Shown piece after piece: positions 8,244 to 16,124 of a stretch of DNA of 64,000 bases. A program made the position numbers and the translations under genes. Location of the stretch: the NCBI GenBank assembly GCA_936933955.1, contig CAKZIN010000095.1, forward strand, positions 1 to 64,000, given 5' to 3'. The DNA is from an uncultured Sphingopyxis sp. Lineage in GTDB: Bacteria; Pseudomonadota; Alphaproteobacteria; Sphingomonadales; Sphingomonadaceae. Positions within the stretch are counted from its first letter, which is position 1. The number at the start of each line of letters is the position of its first letter. The notes below the pieces were generated by a model. It was given only the letters and a program-made list of their open reading frames with translations. It made no database searches and was not told the DNA's origin.

Positions 8244-9740
8244 TCACTGGCCGGGCGTGGAGGGCGGCAACAGCGTCGGGCGCAACGTCGCGCGGCCTAC
8301 CGTCGCGGGCGCCTGCGCCCCCTGCGGCGGTACGCTGCGGGTCGAGCTCGACTGCGTCACCGGCGCCGGATCGCGGCCCCAGTCCCAGATGATGTCGCGC
8401 ACCCGCGCGGCGTTTGTGCGCGGATCATAGCGAGTCGTATCGTCGACGATGCCGAGGTCCGGCGCCTCCGCCCGGCCGATCGCCGCGAGCAGTGCGAACC
8501 CGGCGACATAAGCGTCGCGTCGCGCGGTCACGAGCTGCACCTGCGCGTTCAGGAACTCCTGCTCGGCGTTCAAGATCTCGATGATTGTACGCGTGCCGAC
8601 GCTGTTTTCGGCGCGCACCCCTTCGAGCCCGAGCCGCGTCGCATCGACCGCCACCTGGCTCGACTGGATCACCGCATTCGACGCCTGCCAGCTTGCATAG
8701 GCGGAGCGCGCCTGCGCGACGACGCCGCGTTCGGTGGCGATCACATCCTCAAGCGCGCGCCCCTCCAGCGCCTGCGCCTGGCGGATGCGCGCCGCGGTGC
8801 GCCCGGCCTGAAACAGCGGCACGCTGACGCTCAACCCCGCGCCCGCGGTGAAGCCGCCGTTGCTGACCGTCACACCCGGGGGCGCGCTGATCGAGCCGAG
8901 ATAGTTTACATAGCCGGCGTTGGTGGTGACCCCGACGCGCGGCAGTCGCGCGCCCTCCGCCACCCGCACGTCGAGCCCTGCCGCACGCGCCGCAACCTGT
9001 GCCGCGACGAGGTTGGGATTGTTCGCGACCGCAAGCTCCGTCGCCTGCGTCGGGTCGGTGGGGAGCCCGGTCAGCGGCGGCGGCGGCTGCAGGTTGTCGG
9101 GCGCATCGCCCACCTGCCGGACATAGGCCTCGCGGCTGGAGATGAGCCGCGCCTCTGCCCCCTGCAGCTGCGCCCGCGCCAGCGCCAGCCGCGCCTCCGA
9201 CTGCGCGACGTCGGTGCGGGTGATGTCACCGATGTCGAAACGGTCGCGCGCGGCCTGGAGGTTGACGCTCAGCACGTCGACCTGATTGCGGTTGAGCGCC
9301 ACCACCGCTTCATCGCGCAGCACGTCCATGTAGGCGGCGACAACCTGCGTGAAGACGTTGCTTTCGGTCGCGCGCAGCTGTGCCTGACCGGCCTCCACCC
9401 GCGCTTCGGCGGAGCGGATACCGTTGCGCACCGATCCGCCGGCGAACAGCGGCACGCTGACCTGCGCCTGCGTGTTGAGCAGCCGGTCCGGCCCCACGCC
9501 GCCCGCGGTCTGGACGAGGTTCTCGTTATAGCCGACGGTGCCGCCAACGCTCGGCAGGCCATCCGCGCGCGCAATCGGCACCGCTTCGTCCTGCGCGCGC
9601 TGGCCAGCGCGCGCGGCGTTGAGCGTGGGGTTGTTGACGTACGCCTTCGCCAGCGCCTCGCGCAGCGTTTCCGCCGACAGCGCCTGCGGCAGCGCGAGCA
9701 CGATCAGCGCCGCGCTCGTGATGCGAACCCGACGTCGCAT
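8244..9740 (-). CDS. tolC: TolC-family outer membrane efflux channel
   Basis: Outer membrane channel of type I secretion/multidrug efflux systems, 498 aa. A signal peptide (RITSAALIVLALPQALSA) precedes the mature start AETLREALAKAYVNNPTLNAA. Two tandem OEP repeats are visible, each with the alternating helix/strand pattern and the pseudo-duplicated SVPLF(A/Q)AG element near residues 95 and 305. The C-terminal 45 residues are Pro/Ser/Thr-rich. The start at 9740 is preferred because it overlaps the stop of the upstream pcm-like gene as ATGA and puts the signal peptide at the N-terminus. The pcm-TolC order is common in alphaproteobacteria. The inner-membrane partner is not in the window. Confidence 0.93.
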   Translation of the reverse strand: MRRRVRITSAALIVLALPQALSAETLREALAKAYVNNPTLNAARAGQRAQDEAVPIARADGLPSVGGTVGYNENLVQTAGGVGPDRLLNTQAQVSVPLFAGGSVRNGIRSAEARVEAGQAQLRATESNVFTQVVAAYMDVLRDEAVVALNRNQVDVLSVNLQAARDRFDIGDITRTDVAQSEARLALARAQLQGAEARLISSREAYVRQVGDAPDNLQPPPPLTGLPTDPTQATELAVANNPNLVAAQVAARAAGLDVRVAEGARLPRVGVTTNAGYVNYLGSISAPPGVTVSNGGFTAGAGLSVSVPLFQAGRTAARIRQAQALEGRALEDVIATERGVVAQARSAYASWQASNAVIQSSQVAVDATRLGLEGVRAENSVGTRTIIEILNAEQEFLNAQVQLVTARRDAYVAGFALLAAIGRAEAPDLGIVDDTTRYDPRTNAARVRDIIWDWGRDPAPVTQSSSTRSVPPQGAQAPATVGRATLRPTLLPPSTPGQ

Positions 9741-10474
9741 CAGAAACGGAAGCCCTGCGCCGGCGCGAAACCGGGCAGTGCGACGCATTCGAATTCGGCA
9801 AAGGCGACCGGCGCGACCGGCGCCCCCTCCACCTTCACCGCGCGGGCGAGGCGGGTCACGCCGCGATCGTTCCAGCCGAGCGCAATGCGCGCGCCAGGGC
9901 GCAGCGCGTCGGTCAGCGCCGCGGGCAGCGTCTCCACCGCGCCGTCGATCAACAGCGCGTCGTAATCGGCGTCGCTGAGCGCGGGGGCGTGGAGGTCGCC
10001 TTGCACCCAGTCGACCAGAGCCGCGCCGTGCACCGCCGTCGCTCGGCGCCCCAGGTCGACCAGCCTGGCATCGCTTTCCACCGCCGTCACGCGCACGCCG
10101 AGCGCAGCGAGCAGCGCCGCCGCATAGCCCGTCGCCGCGCCCACCAGCAGCACGCGCTCGCCCGGCTGCGGGTCGAGGTCGGCGATCAGTCGCGCGGTGG
10201 TCAGCGCGGGATTGATGCTCCGCCCACCCCCAAGCGGCAGCGGCCGATCGACATAGGCGAGCTCGCTCTGCGCCTCGCTGACGAATTGCTCGCGCGGCAG
10301 GCGGCGAAGCGCGGCCACCAGCCGAGGCTCGATCACCTCGTTGGTGCGCAATTGCGATGCGACCATCGCTTCGCGCGCGAGATCGGCGCGGCTCGGCGTC
10401 GGCTCGAACGGCGCGACATCGGGCGCACCGCTGATGCTGGCCGGGCGGCTTTCGGGCGCGGGGGAGAGGGTCAT
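9740..10474 (-). CDS. Protein-L-isoaspartate O-methyltransferase family protein
   Basis: SAM-dependent methyltransferase of the PCMT family, 244 aa, which methylates isoaspartyl residues for protein repair. Family features: the N-terminal MVASQLRTNEVIEPRLVAALRRLPRE region, the REQFV segment, the YVDRPLPLGGGRSINP loop, and a Rossmann motif I that reads VGAATGYAAALLA, where the usual form is GTGSGYQ. The degenerate SAM loop is typical of the second, TolC-linked PCMT paralogue of alphaproteobacteria, and activity on isoaspartate is therefore not certain. It shares an ATGA overlap with the downstream tolC gene. The 145 nt between its start and the tRNA-Cys gene must hold its promoter; I see no clear -35/-10 pair. 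Confidence 0.85.
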   Translation of the reverse strand: MTLSPAPESRPASISGAPDVAPFEPTPSRADLAREAMVASQLRTNEVIEPRLVAALRRLPREQFVSEAQSELAYVDRPLPLGGGRSINPALTTARLIADLDPQPGERVLLVGAATGYAAALLAALGVRVTAVESDARLVDLGRRATAVHGAALVDWVQGDLHAPALSDADYDALLIDGAVETLPAALTDALRPGARIALGWNDRGVTRLARAVKVEGAPVAPVAFAEFECVALPGFAPAQGFRF

Positions 10475-10619
10475 CGCATCACCTGTGCAGAGGCCGGCGG
10501 GGTGGGGAGGAGTATGCCGGGCGTGGTGCCGTTACACTCCGCCCGCCTGTATTGCAAGACTAATACAGTCGATCCGCCGTTGACCCCGCGCCCCCGCTTC
10601 GCCAAAGCCCCGCGCGGAC

Positions 10620-10693
10620 GGCCCGATGGCGGAGTGGTTACGCACCGGACTGCAAATCCGTTTACGCCGGTTCGATTCCGGCTCGGGCCTCCA
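10620..10693 (+). tRNA. tRNA-Cys (GCA anticodon)
   Basis: 74-nt tRNA with a perfect 7-bp acceptor stem (GGCCCGA with TCGGGCC), discriminator T, and encoded CCA at 10691-10693. The anticodon GCA lies at 10652-10654 in the loop CTGCAAA. The T-arm contains GTTCGATTCC. Its 3' end doubles as the left attachment site of the adjacent genomic island. Confidence 0.96.
10671..10693. repeat. attL: 3' end of tRNA-Cys
   Basis: The T-loop/acceptor 3' end of the tRNA is repeated at 24289-24310 with 22 identical bases and one G missing. The position next to a tyrosine integrase gene and the intact tRNA indicate that this is the left island boundary. Confidence 0.85.
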
Positions 10694-10732
10694 TTCCTTC
10701 GTTTAGAGACGTCCGCCAACGTCCAGTAACCG

Positions 10733-10753
10733 GCTGTTTTCCGACAGCTTTTT
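10733..10753 (+). terminator. Weak intrinsic terminator after tRNA-Cys
   Basis: A 5-bp stem, GCTGT (10733-10737) and ACAGC (10744-10748), is followed directly by TTTTT. It is short, but position and T-run fit a terminator for the tRNA transcript, 40 nt past the CCA. Confidence 0.45.
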
Positions 10754-10757
10754 CTGG

Positions 10758-10807
10758 TATGTTGCTCCGCATCAGTTCGGGCGGTTCCGCACGGTTCCAG
10801 CAACATA
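10758..10807. promoter_or_regulatory. Inverted repeat ahead of the integrase gene
   Basis: Perfect 9-bp inverted repeat, TATGTTGCT (10758-10766) and AGCAACATA (10799-10807), separated by 32 nt, about 50 nt upstream of the integrase start. It could be an operator or an integrase/excisionase arm site. The function is inferred from position only. Confidence 0.4.
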
Positions 10808-10859
10808 TGTGGAACGATTGATGGACCTCGCGCCGGGCAGAGGCTTCGGAGGTCAATCA

Positions 10860-12134
10860 ATGGCGGCGGGCTCAAATCGCAATTCGGGACTCACTGCAAA
10901 CGCGGTGAAAAACGCAAAGCCGCGCGAGAAACCCTACAAACTGTCGGATCGCGACGGGCTCTACCTGCTCGTGAAGCCGAGCGGCAGCCGATACTGGCGG
11001 ATGAATTACCGCTTCGGCGGTGAGCAGCGGACTGTCTCATTCGGCCGCTGGCCCGAAATACTGCTGGCGGACGCGAGAGAAATGCTGCTCGAAACGCGCC
11101 GCCTCCTCGCCCGAAAGATCGACCCGCGCGAACAGGCCAAGCTCGATAAGATCGCCAAGTCGATTGCGGCGACGAACACCTTCCAGACGGTAGCCGAGGA
11201 ATGGCTCGAAAAGATCGAGCTGGAGGGCGTCGCCGCGATGACGCTCAAGAAGGCCCGTTGGCTTCTCGCGCAAACCTACCCGGCATTGGGCAAGCGGCCG
11301 ATCACCGCGATCACCGCACATGAATTGCTGCTGGTCCTGAAGAAGGTTGAGGCGTCCAAGCGATACGACACGGCCAACCGCATTCGCAGCACCTGCAGCC
11401 AGGTCTTCCGCTACGCCATCGCCACCGCTCGCGCCGAACGCGATATCTGCGCCGATCTGCGCGGCGCACTCATCACGGCGCGCACGAACCACCGCGCGGC
11501 GATCACGACGCCTGCGGAGGCGGGCGAACTTCTTCGGGCAATCGAGGATTATGACGGGCACCCGGTGTCCCGAATTGCTCTCCGCCTGCTGCCGCACCTT
11601 CTCGTCCGCCCCGGCGAACTACGCTGGGCAGAATGGAAGGAATTCGACTTCGACAAATGCGTCTGGACGATCCCGGACCACAAGATGAAGATGGGTCGGC
11701 CTCATGCCGTGCCGCTCTCGCGCAAAGCCTTGGCGATCATCGGTGAAATCGAGCACGACTCCAGTTACAGCACGTTCCTGTTTCCATCGCTCCGGGCGCT
11801 TGATCGGCCGATGTCGGACAACACGCTCAACGCAGCGCTTCGCCGTCTCGGCTTCAGCAAGGACCAGATGACCGCCCACGGGTTCCGCGCAATGGCAGCC
11901 ACTTTGCTCAACGAAATGGGCATCTGGAATCCCGACGCCATCGAACGGCAACTGGCACACGCCGATGGTAACTCGATCCGCCGAGCCTACGCGCGGTCAG
12001 TATTGGGACGAGCGCGTCCGCATGATGCAGCACTGGTCGGACTATCTCGATCAGCTGCGCGACGGCGCCACGATCCTGCGCCCAAAATTCGGGCACAGTG
12101 GGTCATGAACGGCCCTGACGCCCCCGTTCGATAA
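10860..12134 (+). CDS. P4-type tyrosine integrase with frameshifted C-terminal tail
   Basis: Site-specific recombinase that would integrate the island at tRNA-Cys. From N-terminus: DUF4102-type arm-binding domain (LTANAVKNAKPREKPYKLSD, then DGLYLLV), SAM-like core-binding domain around residues 105-205, catalytic domain with R250 (VRPGELRW), H340-x-x-R343, H367 and Tyr377 (RRAY). The start ATG at 10860 has an upstream GGAGG; longer starts add nothing recognisable. After codon 380 the reading frame is wrong: the conserved tail (YWDERVRMMQHW, DYLDQLRDGA, ILRPKFG) is present from 12001 in the next frame and would end at 12108. A one-base gain or two-base loss near 12000 explains this. The catalytic residues survive, so partial activity is possible. 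Confidence 0.85.
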   Translation: MAAGSNRNSGLTANAVKNAKPREKPYKLSDRDGLYLLVKPSGSRYWRMNYRFGGEQRTVSFGRWPEILLADAREMLLETRRLLARKIDPREQAKLDKIAKSIAATNTFQTVAEEWLEKIELEGVAAMTLKKARWLLAQTYPALGKRPITAITAHELLLVLKKVEASKRYDTANRIRSTCSQVFRYAIATARAERDICADLRGALITARTNHRAAITTPAEAGELLRAIEDYDGHPVSRIALRLLPHLLVRPGELRWAEWKEFDFDKCVWTIPDHKMKMGRPHAVPLSRKALAIIGEIEHDSSYSTFLFPSLRALDRPMSDNTLNAALRRLGFSKDQMTAHGFRAMAATLLNEMGIWNPDAIERQLAHADGNSIRRAYARSVLGRARPHDAALVGLSRSAARRRHDPAPKIRAQWVMNGPDAPVR

Positions 12135-12369
12135 GTGCGCGAAGGCTGTCCATCGGAATCAATGTGCAACGCCCGATCTTCACCGTCTCCAAGTCTCCGG
12201 AGTTCATCAGCTCGTAAAGCTTGGAACGCCGAATGCCCGTCAACCGGATCGCTTCTGCTATTCTGACGGAAATTGGTTCAGCGATCATCGCCGACGGCGT
12301 GGCCGGGGTTCGGAAGGGCAAGCCAAGCTGAATGCCGCCGCCCGCCCCGTTTGTGGTCCGCCGGATCAT
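12103..12369 (-). CDS. AlpA/excisionase-like helix-turn-helix protein
   Basis: 88-aa protein whose residues about 28-85 form a MerR-type/helix_turn_helix_17 DNA-binding domain: SVRIAEAIRLTGIRRSKLYE, LMNSGDLETVKIGRCTLIP and DSLRALIE. Such proteins act as excisionases (recombination directionality factors) or regulators of integrase genes on P4-like islands. It is convergent with the integrase and overlaps the upstream RHH-like gene as ATGA at 12366-12369, which supports the start at 12369; an internal ATG at 12288 would give just the HTH domain. With the integrase frame repaired, the two genes would overlap by only 6 nt. Confidence 0.8.
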   Translation of the reverse strand: MIRRTTNGAGGGIQLGLPFRTPATPSAMIAEPISVRIAEAIRLTGIRRSKLYELMNSGDLETVKIGRCTLIPMDSLRALIERGRQGRS

Positions 12370-12689
12370 TGGCCGCTCAGCTCCGGCTCAGCCTGCTCCA
12401 CCTTCCGGCGATAAGCTTCATGCACGCGGGCACGCAGTGACGGGTCCGGATGCCCGGCCAGCAGCCCGTCAACCGCACAGACCATGAAAGTTAGGTTGCG
12501 TTTGACGAGCTCGATGTTCTGGCGGCTCTCCTCGCGCAGGTCCTGCCCCTGAAACAGATCGGTCACGATAGCGCCGATCCACTGGCTGCGGCTCTGCTTT
12601 GCGCGGGACGCTTCGTTCTGGACCCAAGCCGCGACGTGCTTCGGGAGATAGGTCTGGACGGAAACATTACGTGTCACTGGAGACTCCAT
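12366..12689 (-). CDS. Putative ribbon-helix-helix-like small protein
   Basis: 107-aa protein of no family I recognise with certainty. The segment VSVQTYLPKHVAAWVQNEAS followed by KQSRSQWIGAIVTDLF has the strand-helix-helix pattern of a MetJ/Arc/CopG-type DNA-binding domain. The C-terminal half is helical and charged. No signal peptide. It is translationally coupled to the AlpA-like gene, so the two probably act together as regulators of island excision or of the nearby defence operon. It could also be a plasmid-mobilisation-type accessory protein. Confidence 0.6.
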   Translation of the reverse strand: MESPVTRNVSVQTYLPKHVAAWVQNEASRAKQSRSQWIGAIVTDLFQGQDLREESRQNIELVKRNLTFMVCAVDGLLAGHPDPSLRARVHEAYRRKVEQAEPELSGQ

Positions 12690-13047
12690 TTATCTGGAGC
12701 CTGGCACGCACTGCGAAAGGCACGTCTGTTCTATGTATGTTCCATGCCGCTGTCAACGGCCGGCCGAGGGCCGAGATGCACTGAATTCAGTTTGCGCAAA
12801 TTATCCGCCAGTCCGAAGATGCTGCAATTCACTTTTGATTGAGAAGCTGCCACTTCCGAAATCTGGCCTTTTTTCTAGCTAATCCAAAGGATTAGTATCG
12901 GCGATTTGTCGCGTAGGGTGTGCTCTGCGCTGTTCCCAGCTGCGGGGAACAGATCAACAGATTTTCCTGCTTCAATCAACCGGCGCGAGAGTGAGACAGC
13001 CAGCGGAGAATGAAGCTCCCGGCGCTTGAGGGTTTCGCGAACTTGGC
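12690..13047. other. Intergenic region between island regulators and AIPR gene
   Basis: 358 nt without a convincing gene. It must contain the promoter of the RHH/AlpA pair and the 3' end of the long minus-strand defence transcript. The only clear structure is a 7-bp inverted repeat with 3-nt loop, CTAATCC/GGATTAG at 12879-12895; on the minus strand an A-run follows, not a T-run, so it is not a standard terminator. Confidence 0.4.
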
Positions 13048-15126
13048 TCAGACGGAGATTTCCGAGCCGATGATACAACCCTCTGATCTAAGCTTGCGGA
13101 GAGAATCGATGACCCGCAAAGCCTGCTTCTCCGATGGGATCTTCGAGGGAACGGAGGCAGCCACTTGGAGGATGCCGAGTTCCGTCGGGGTGAGGAGCTT
13201 TCGAGCCTGACCCCAGGCGCTCAGTTGCCCCCAGAGTTGAGCTCCCGCGGAAACCACCAGTGCCTGGGCCTCGATTCCGTTCAGGAGCTTCTGCTCCTTG
13301 ATGCCTGTCCGCTTCCCTTCCTTGAGGCGGTCCTTGTCGATGAGTTCGTCCAGCCACGATTCCGGCCAGTCGATCTCCAGCGCTTTCACGCGCGCCCAAC
13401 AAGCCTGCTGTTTGGCCCACTCGGTGACGTTGCTGATCCCGCCCGAGGGGGATACAAGAACATCATGAACGGCTTCGGCCACCAAGGCTATCGCTGCACC
13501 CATGTTCTCCGAGATGCCCTGAGCGCGCCAAATGGCGTCAAAATCCACAAACTCTTCGCGTTGTTCGCAGTCATAGCCCATCTTCGCCAAGGCATAGGCG
13601 ACGACGTTTGCCCGGTATCCGCCTTGATACCATGACTGCTCGGTGACGATTTCCTCCGTGGCGCGGAATATCAGTGCCTTGGCCACGGCGTGACGATAGA
13701 AATCTTCGTTGAATGCGTCCGGTTGCTTTTTCCACTCGTTACCGATTGATCCTGCAAAGTGAGCGAAGTTCTTCTGCGCACCTTTACTGACGATATCCGG
13801 GTGCCCGCGCCAGACATTGAGATACTTGGCCAAATCGGTCTTTGAAATCAGCTGCGATTTCGGATATTCGAGATCGAACTTCTTGCGCTGGGCGGGTGTC
13901 AGCAATCCGCGGGCGTCCTGATACTGACCTCTGGCACGCTCGTAATACCATTTGGATTCGCGGAACGTACCGTCTGGCGACGGCGCAAACATCCTTCGGG
14001 AGAATTCCTCGAGCCGGACATGGAAGGGGTGATTTGCAAAGAAGTCGGCAGCGTTCACCCGATTCTGGCTGTTGGCAAATTCCGAAATCTTCGGGACAAT
14101 GTCGATCGCCTTGTCGGACGGGACGATCGATAGCTTCATCTGCACAAAAACCTTGGAAAGATCGGCGTTTCTACGCTTCGCCGCATGGATCGACGCGGTG
14201 GTCTGTCCTCCATTCACAATCTGGAGGTTCCTGAGCCCCGTCAGCAGCAGGCCGTCTGCCGATTCCCGCGTGATGATGTCCTCGGCGGTCGCAGTAATTC
14301 CGTTGTTGTAAGCGAAGAACATGTCCGGATCATTGTCGATGGTGTTCCGGATGCCCTTGTTGACCCCGCCTCGCGCCTGAAGAAATACGCGGACGTTCTG
14401 CTCCAGCAAGCGTGAACCCCAACGGTCATAGATGGACGCGAGCTGCGGCCCAGGGACAACGGCGAGGTAGGCCTTGTAGTCGGCATCTCCCATGTGTGCG
14501 GGAAGCAATGGAATGGGTCCGCCATAATCGGCTTCAAGATCGATGATGATTTCCTCGCGACCAAAGCCGGACGCTGCAAAACGATGCAGGCGTTCAATAT
14601 CCCAGACCGAATAGGATAGATGGCGTCCGTCGATCTCACCTGCTTCGCGGCCATCGACCTTGGCGCTCAGCTGGCGATTGCTTACCAGGAACAGCCGAAT
14701 CTTGGAAATGGTCGGCCAGCGAACGGCGATCAGGTCGGCAAGACCGAAGGCAGCGCTTGTTTCCTCCAGACTGTTTCTGAATTTGGTATCAAGCGACTTG
14801 CCGAGGAAATTTTCCAAGCGCTTGAATATGGCATTCATGTCCGTCTGAGTGAGGCGCGCCAGCTCCGGGGATTGGCTGAAGTCCAAGATGACAAGGCTCA
14901 GCACTCCGCCGCTGTGGGCTGGATCGCCGGCATAGCCGTCAACACGGATGCCGCCCGTCGGGGGGCAGTAGGAGGCGCGGTCCGCTGTATCGAACTCGCC
15001 GGCATCGGCCAGGTAGTTGCAGAACAGCTCGAAGAACGCGTCCTCCGCATAATGGCCGTCCACGTCGGCGGACGCCATCACTTCCTGGAAGAAGTCCTGA
15101 TGAAACTCTTCGAGGCTTATTGTCAT
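13048..15126 (-). CDS. AIPR-family (abortive infection phage resistance) protein
   Basis: 692-aa protein of the AIPR family. The family signature is in the middle: GVNKGIRNTIDNDPDMFFAY, then NNGITATAEDI and NLQIVNGGQTTASIHAAKRR, followed by EFANSQNRVNAADFFAN. The N-terminal 230 residues contain a predicted alpha/beta region; the C-terminal 250 residues are helical without known motif. AIPR proteins were named from lactococcal abortive-infection factors and occur next to Z1, DUF4420 and MORC-type genes. The biochemical role is not established. It is the last gene of the five-gene operon; its ATG overlaps the DUF4420 stop (15123-15126). Confidence 0.9.
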   Translation of the reverse strand: MTISLEEFHQDFFQEVMASADVDGHYAEDAFFELFCNYLADAGEFDTADRASYCPPTGGIRVDGYAGDPAHSGGVLSLVILDFSQSPELARLTQTDMNAIFKRLENFLGKSLDTKFRNSLEETSAAFGLADLIAVRWPTISKIRLFLVSNRQLSAKVDGREAGEIDGRHLSYSVWDIERLHRFAASGFGREEIIIDLEADYGGPIPLLPAHMGDADYKAYLAVVPGPQLASIYDRWGSRLLEQNVRVFLQARGGVNKGIRNTIDNDPDMFFAYNNGITATAEDIITRESADGLLLTGLRNLQIVNGGQTTASIHAAKRRNADLSKVFVQMKLSIVPSDKAIDIVPKISEFANSQNRVNAADFFANHPFHVRLEEFSRRMFAPSPDGTFRESKWYYERARGQYQDARGLLTPAQRKKFDLEYPKSQLISKTDLAKYLNVWRGHPDIVSKGAQKNFAHFAGSIGNEWKKQPDAFNEDFYRHAVAKALIFRATEEIVTEQSWYQGGYRANVVAYALAKMGYDCEQREEFVDFDAIWRAQGISENMGAAIALVAEAVHDVLVSPSGGISNVTEWAKQQACWARVKALEIDWPESWLDELIDKDRLKEGKRTGIKEQKLLNGIEAQALVVSAGAQLWGQLSAWGQARKLLTPTELGILQVAASVPSKIPSEKQALRVIDSLRKLRSEGCIIGSEISV

Positions 15127-16124
15127 TGCGCCACGCCCTTCAGTCTGTTGCGCATGAGGTCATCGTCGATCCGGAACTGCTCGCAGTCGACCAGCGATAG
15201 ATCGTAGCGGACTCGCTCCACGCCGGAGGAGTAGGCCTCCGGTGTAATGCGGGGAAAATCCTCGGTAACGCGCAGAAAGCGGTGAGGGCCGGACACCCAG
15301 CGTGAGGATGAATAATCATCGTCCCACGAGAATCCCGCCGCGACGAGCTGGCCTTCGAACCTCTCGACCACCGACGGCGCGTCCGCAGCAATCACGGTGG
15401 AGATGCGCCGTGCCACATCGGTCAGAGTGAAGGCAGCGCCGGTATCCTCCGGCGCCGTGTCCAGCTCGACGACGTAGAGAAACAGGGCGTCGCATCCATC
15501 GGTATCGAGCTGGAACTCGGAGGATATCGCGACATAAGGCCGAGCTGCCCCGCGTCTTGCCTTGGCCTCGATCGCGATCCGCCCGCACTCGAAATCCTTT
15601 GGTGAGCCCGTCGGACCAACCCACGCTCCCGTGGCGTCCGCCGGACCGAAGGCGGGAATCAGATATCGCTCCAGCACCAACAGCTCACCGATCAGGCCCT
15701 TCTGCTCTTCCGCTGACAGGCGGCCGTCACCACCGCCTCTCAGCAGATGGTGCCATCGCCAGGTTCGTGCCAGAAATGTCTCGCCCGCTTCGATCTCCGA
15801 TCTGGCGAGAGAAGTCGCCTGGACGATGTCCAGGCAAAGGCGGTGGAAGATGTCCCGATGCTGATTGTCAGTCAGCTTGAGGGAAACCATCGTGCTGCCA
15901 CCCGAATCCGGCTCGGATAGGGCGACTTCGATCCCTTTCAGTTTCGGGAGCTTGCCCTTGGGCGCCGAGGCGGCTGCGCATTGCAAGATGAGCAGGCACT
16001 TCCGGTCCACGCTGCGCGCCCAAAAGAAGTTCCACGGGTGCTTGCCGTCAACACGCTTGGCATTGATGATGTCGGCCGAGGCGGGCGGCTCTAGGCCAGT
16101 CCACGGATCGTCAGCGGTCGTCAT
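15123..16124 (-). CDS. DUF4420 PD-(D/E)XK nuclease-like protein
   Basis: 333-aa protein matching the DUF4420 putative PD-(D/E)XK family. The nuclease core is visible: Glu147 in the helix KGLIGELLVLERYL, Asp177 in SPKDFECG and the E186-A-K188 strand (RIAIEAKAR). This makes it the likely DNA-cutting subunit of the operon. The N-terminal part (WNFFWARSVDRKCLLI) is family-typical. No transmembrane segments. Overlaps: 14 nt with the Z1 gene upstream and 4 nt (ATGA) with the AIPR gene downstream. Nuclease activity is inferred from the motif, not shown for this protein. Confidence 0.88.
   Translation of the reverse strand: MTTADDPWTGLEPPASADIINAKRVDGKHPWNFFWARSVDRKCLLILQCAAASAPKGKLPKLKGIEVALSEPDSGGSTMVSLKLTDNQHRDIFHRLCLDIVQATSLARSEIEAGETFLARTWRWHHLLRGGGDGRLSAEEQKGLIGELLVLERYLIPAFGPADATGAWVGPTGSPKDFECGRIAIEAKARRGAARPYVAISSEFQLDTDGCDALFLYVVELDTAPEDTGAAFTLTDVARRISTVIAADAPSVVERFEGQLVAAGFSWDDDYSSSRWVSGPHRFLRVTEDFPRITPEAYSSGVERVRYDLSLVDCEQFRIDDDLMRNRLKGVAQ

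Noticed and set aside
12879..12895. CTAATCC/GGATTAG hairpin as terminator of the defence operon
   Set aside because: On the transcribed (minus) strand it is followed by A residues, not T, so it does not fit an intrinsic terminator.
12875..13078. 67-codon minus-strand frame at the end of the AIPR gene
   Set aside because: It overlaps the AIPR 3' end, and I see no motif or ribosome-binding site. Possible but unsupported.
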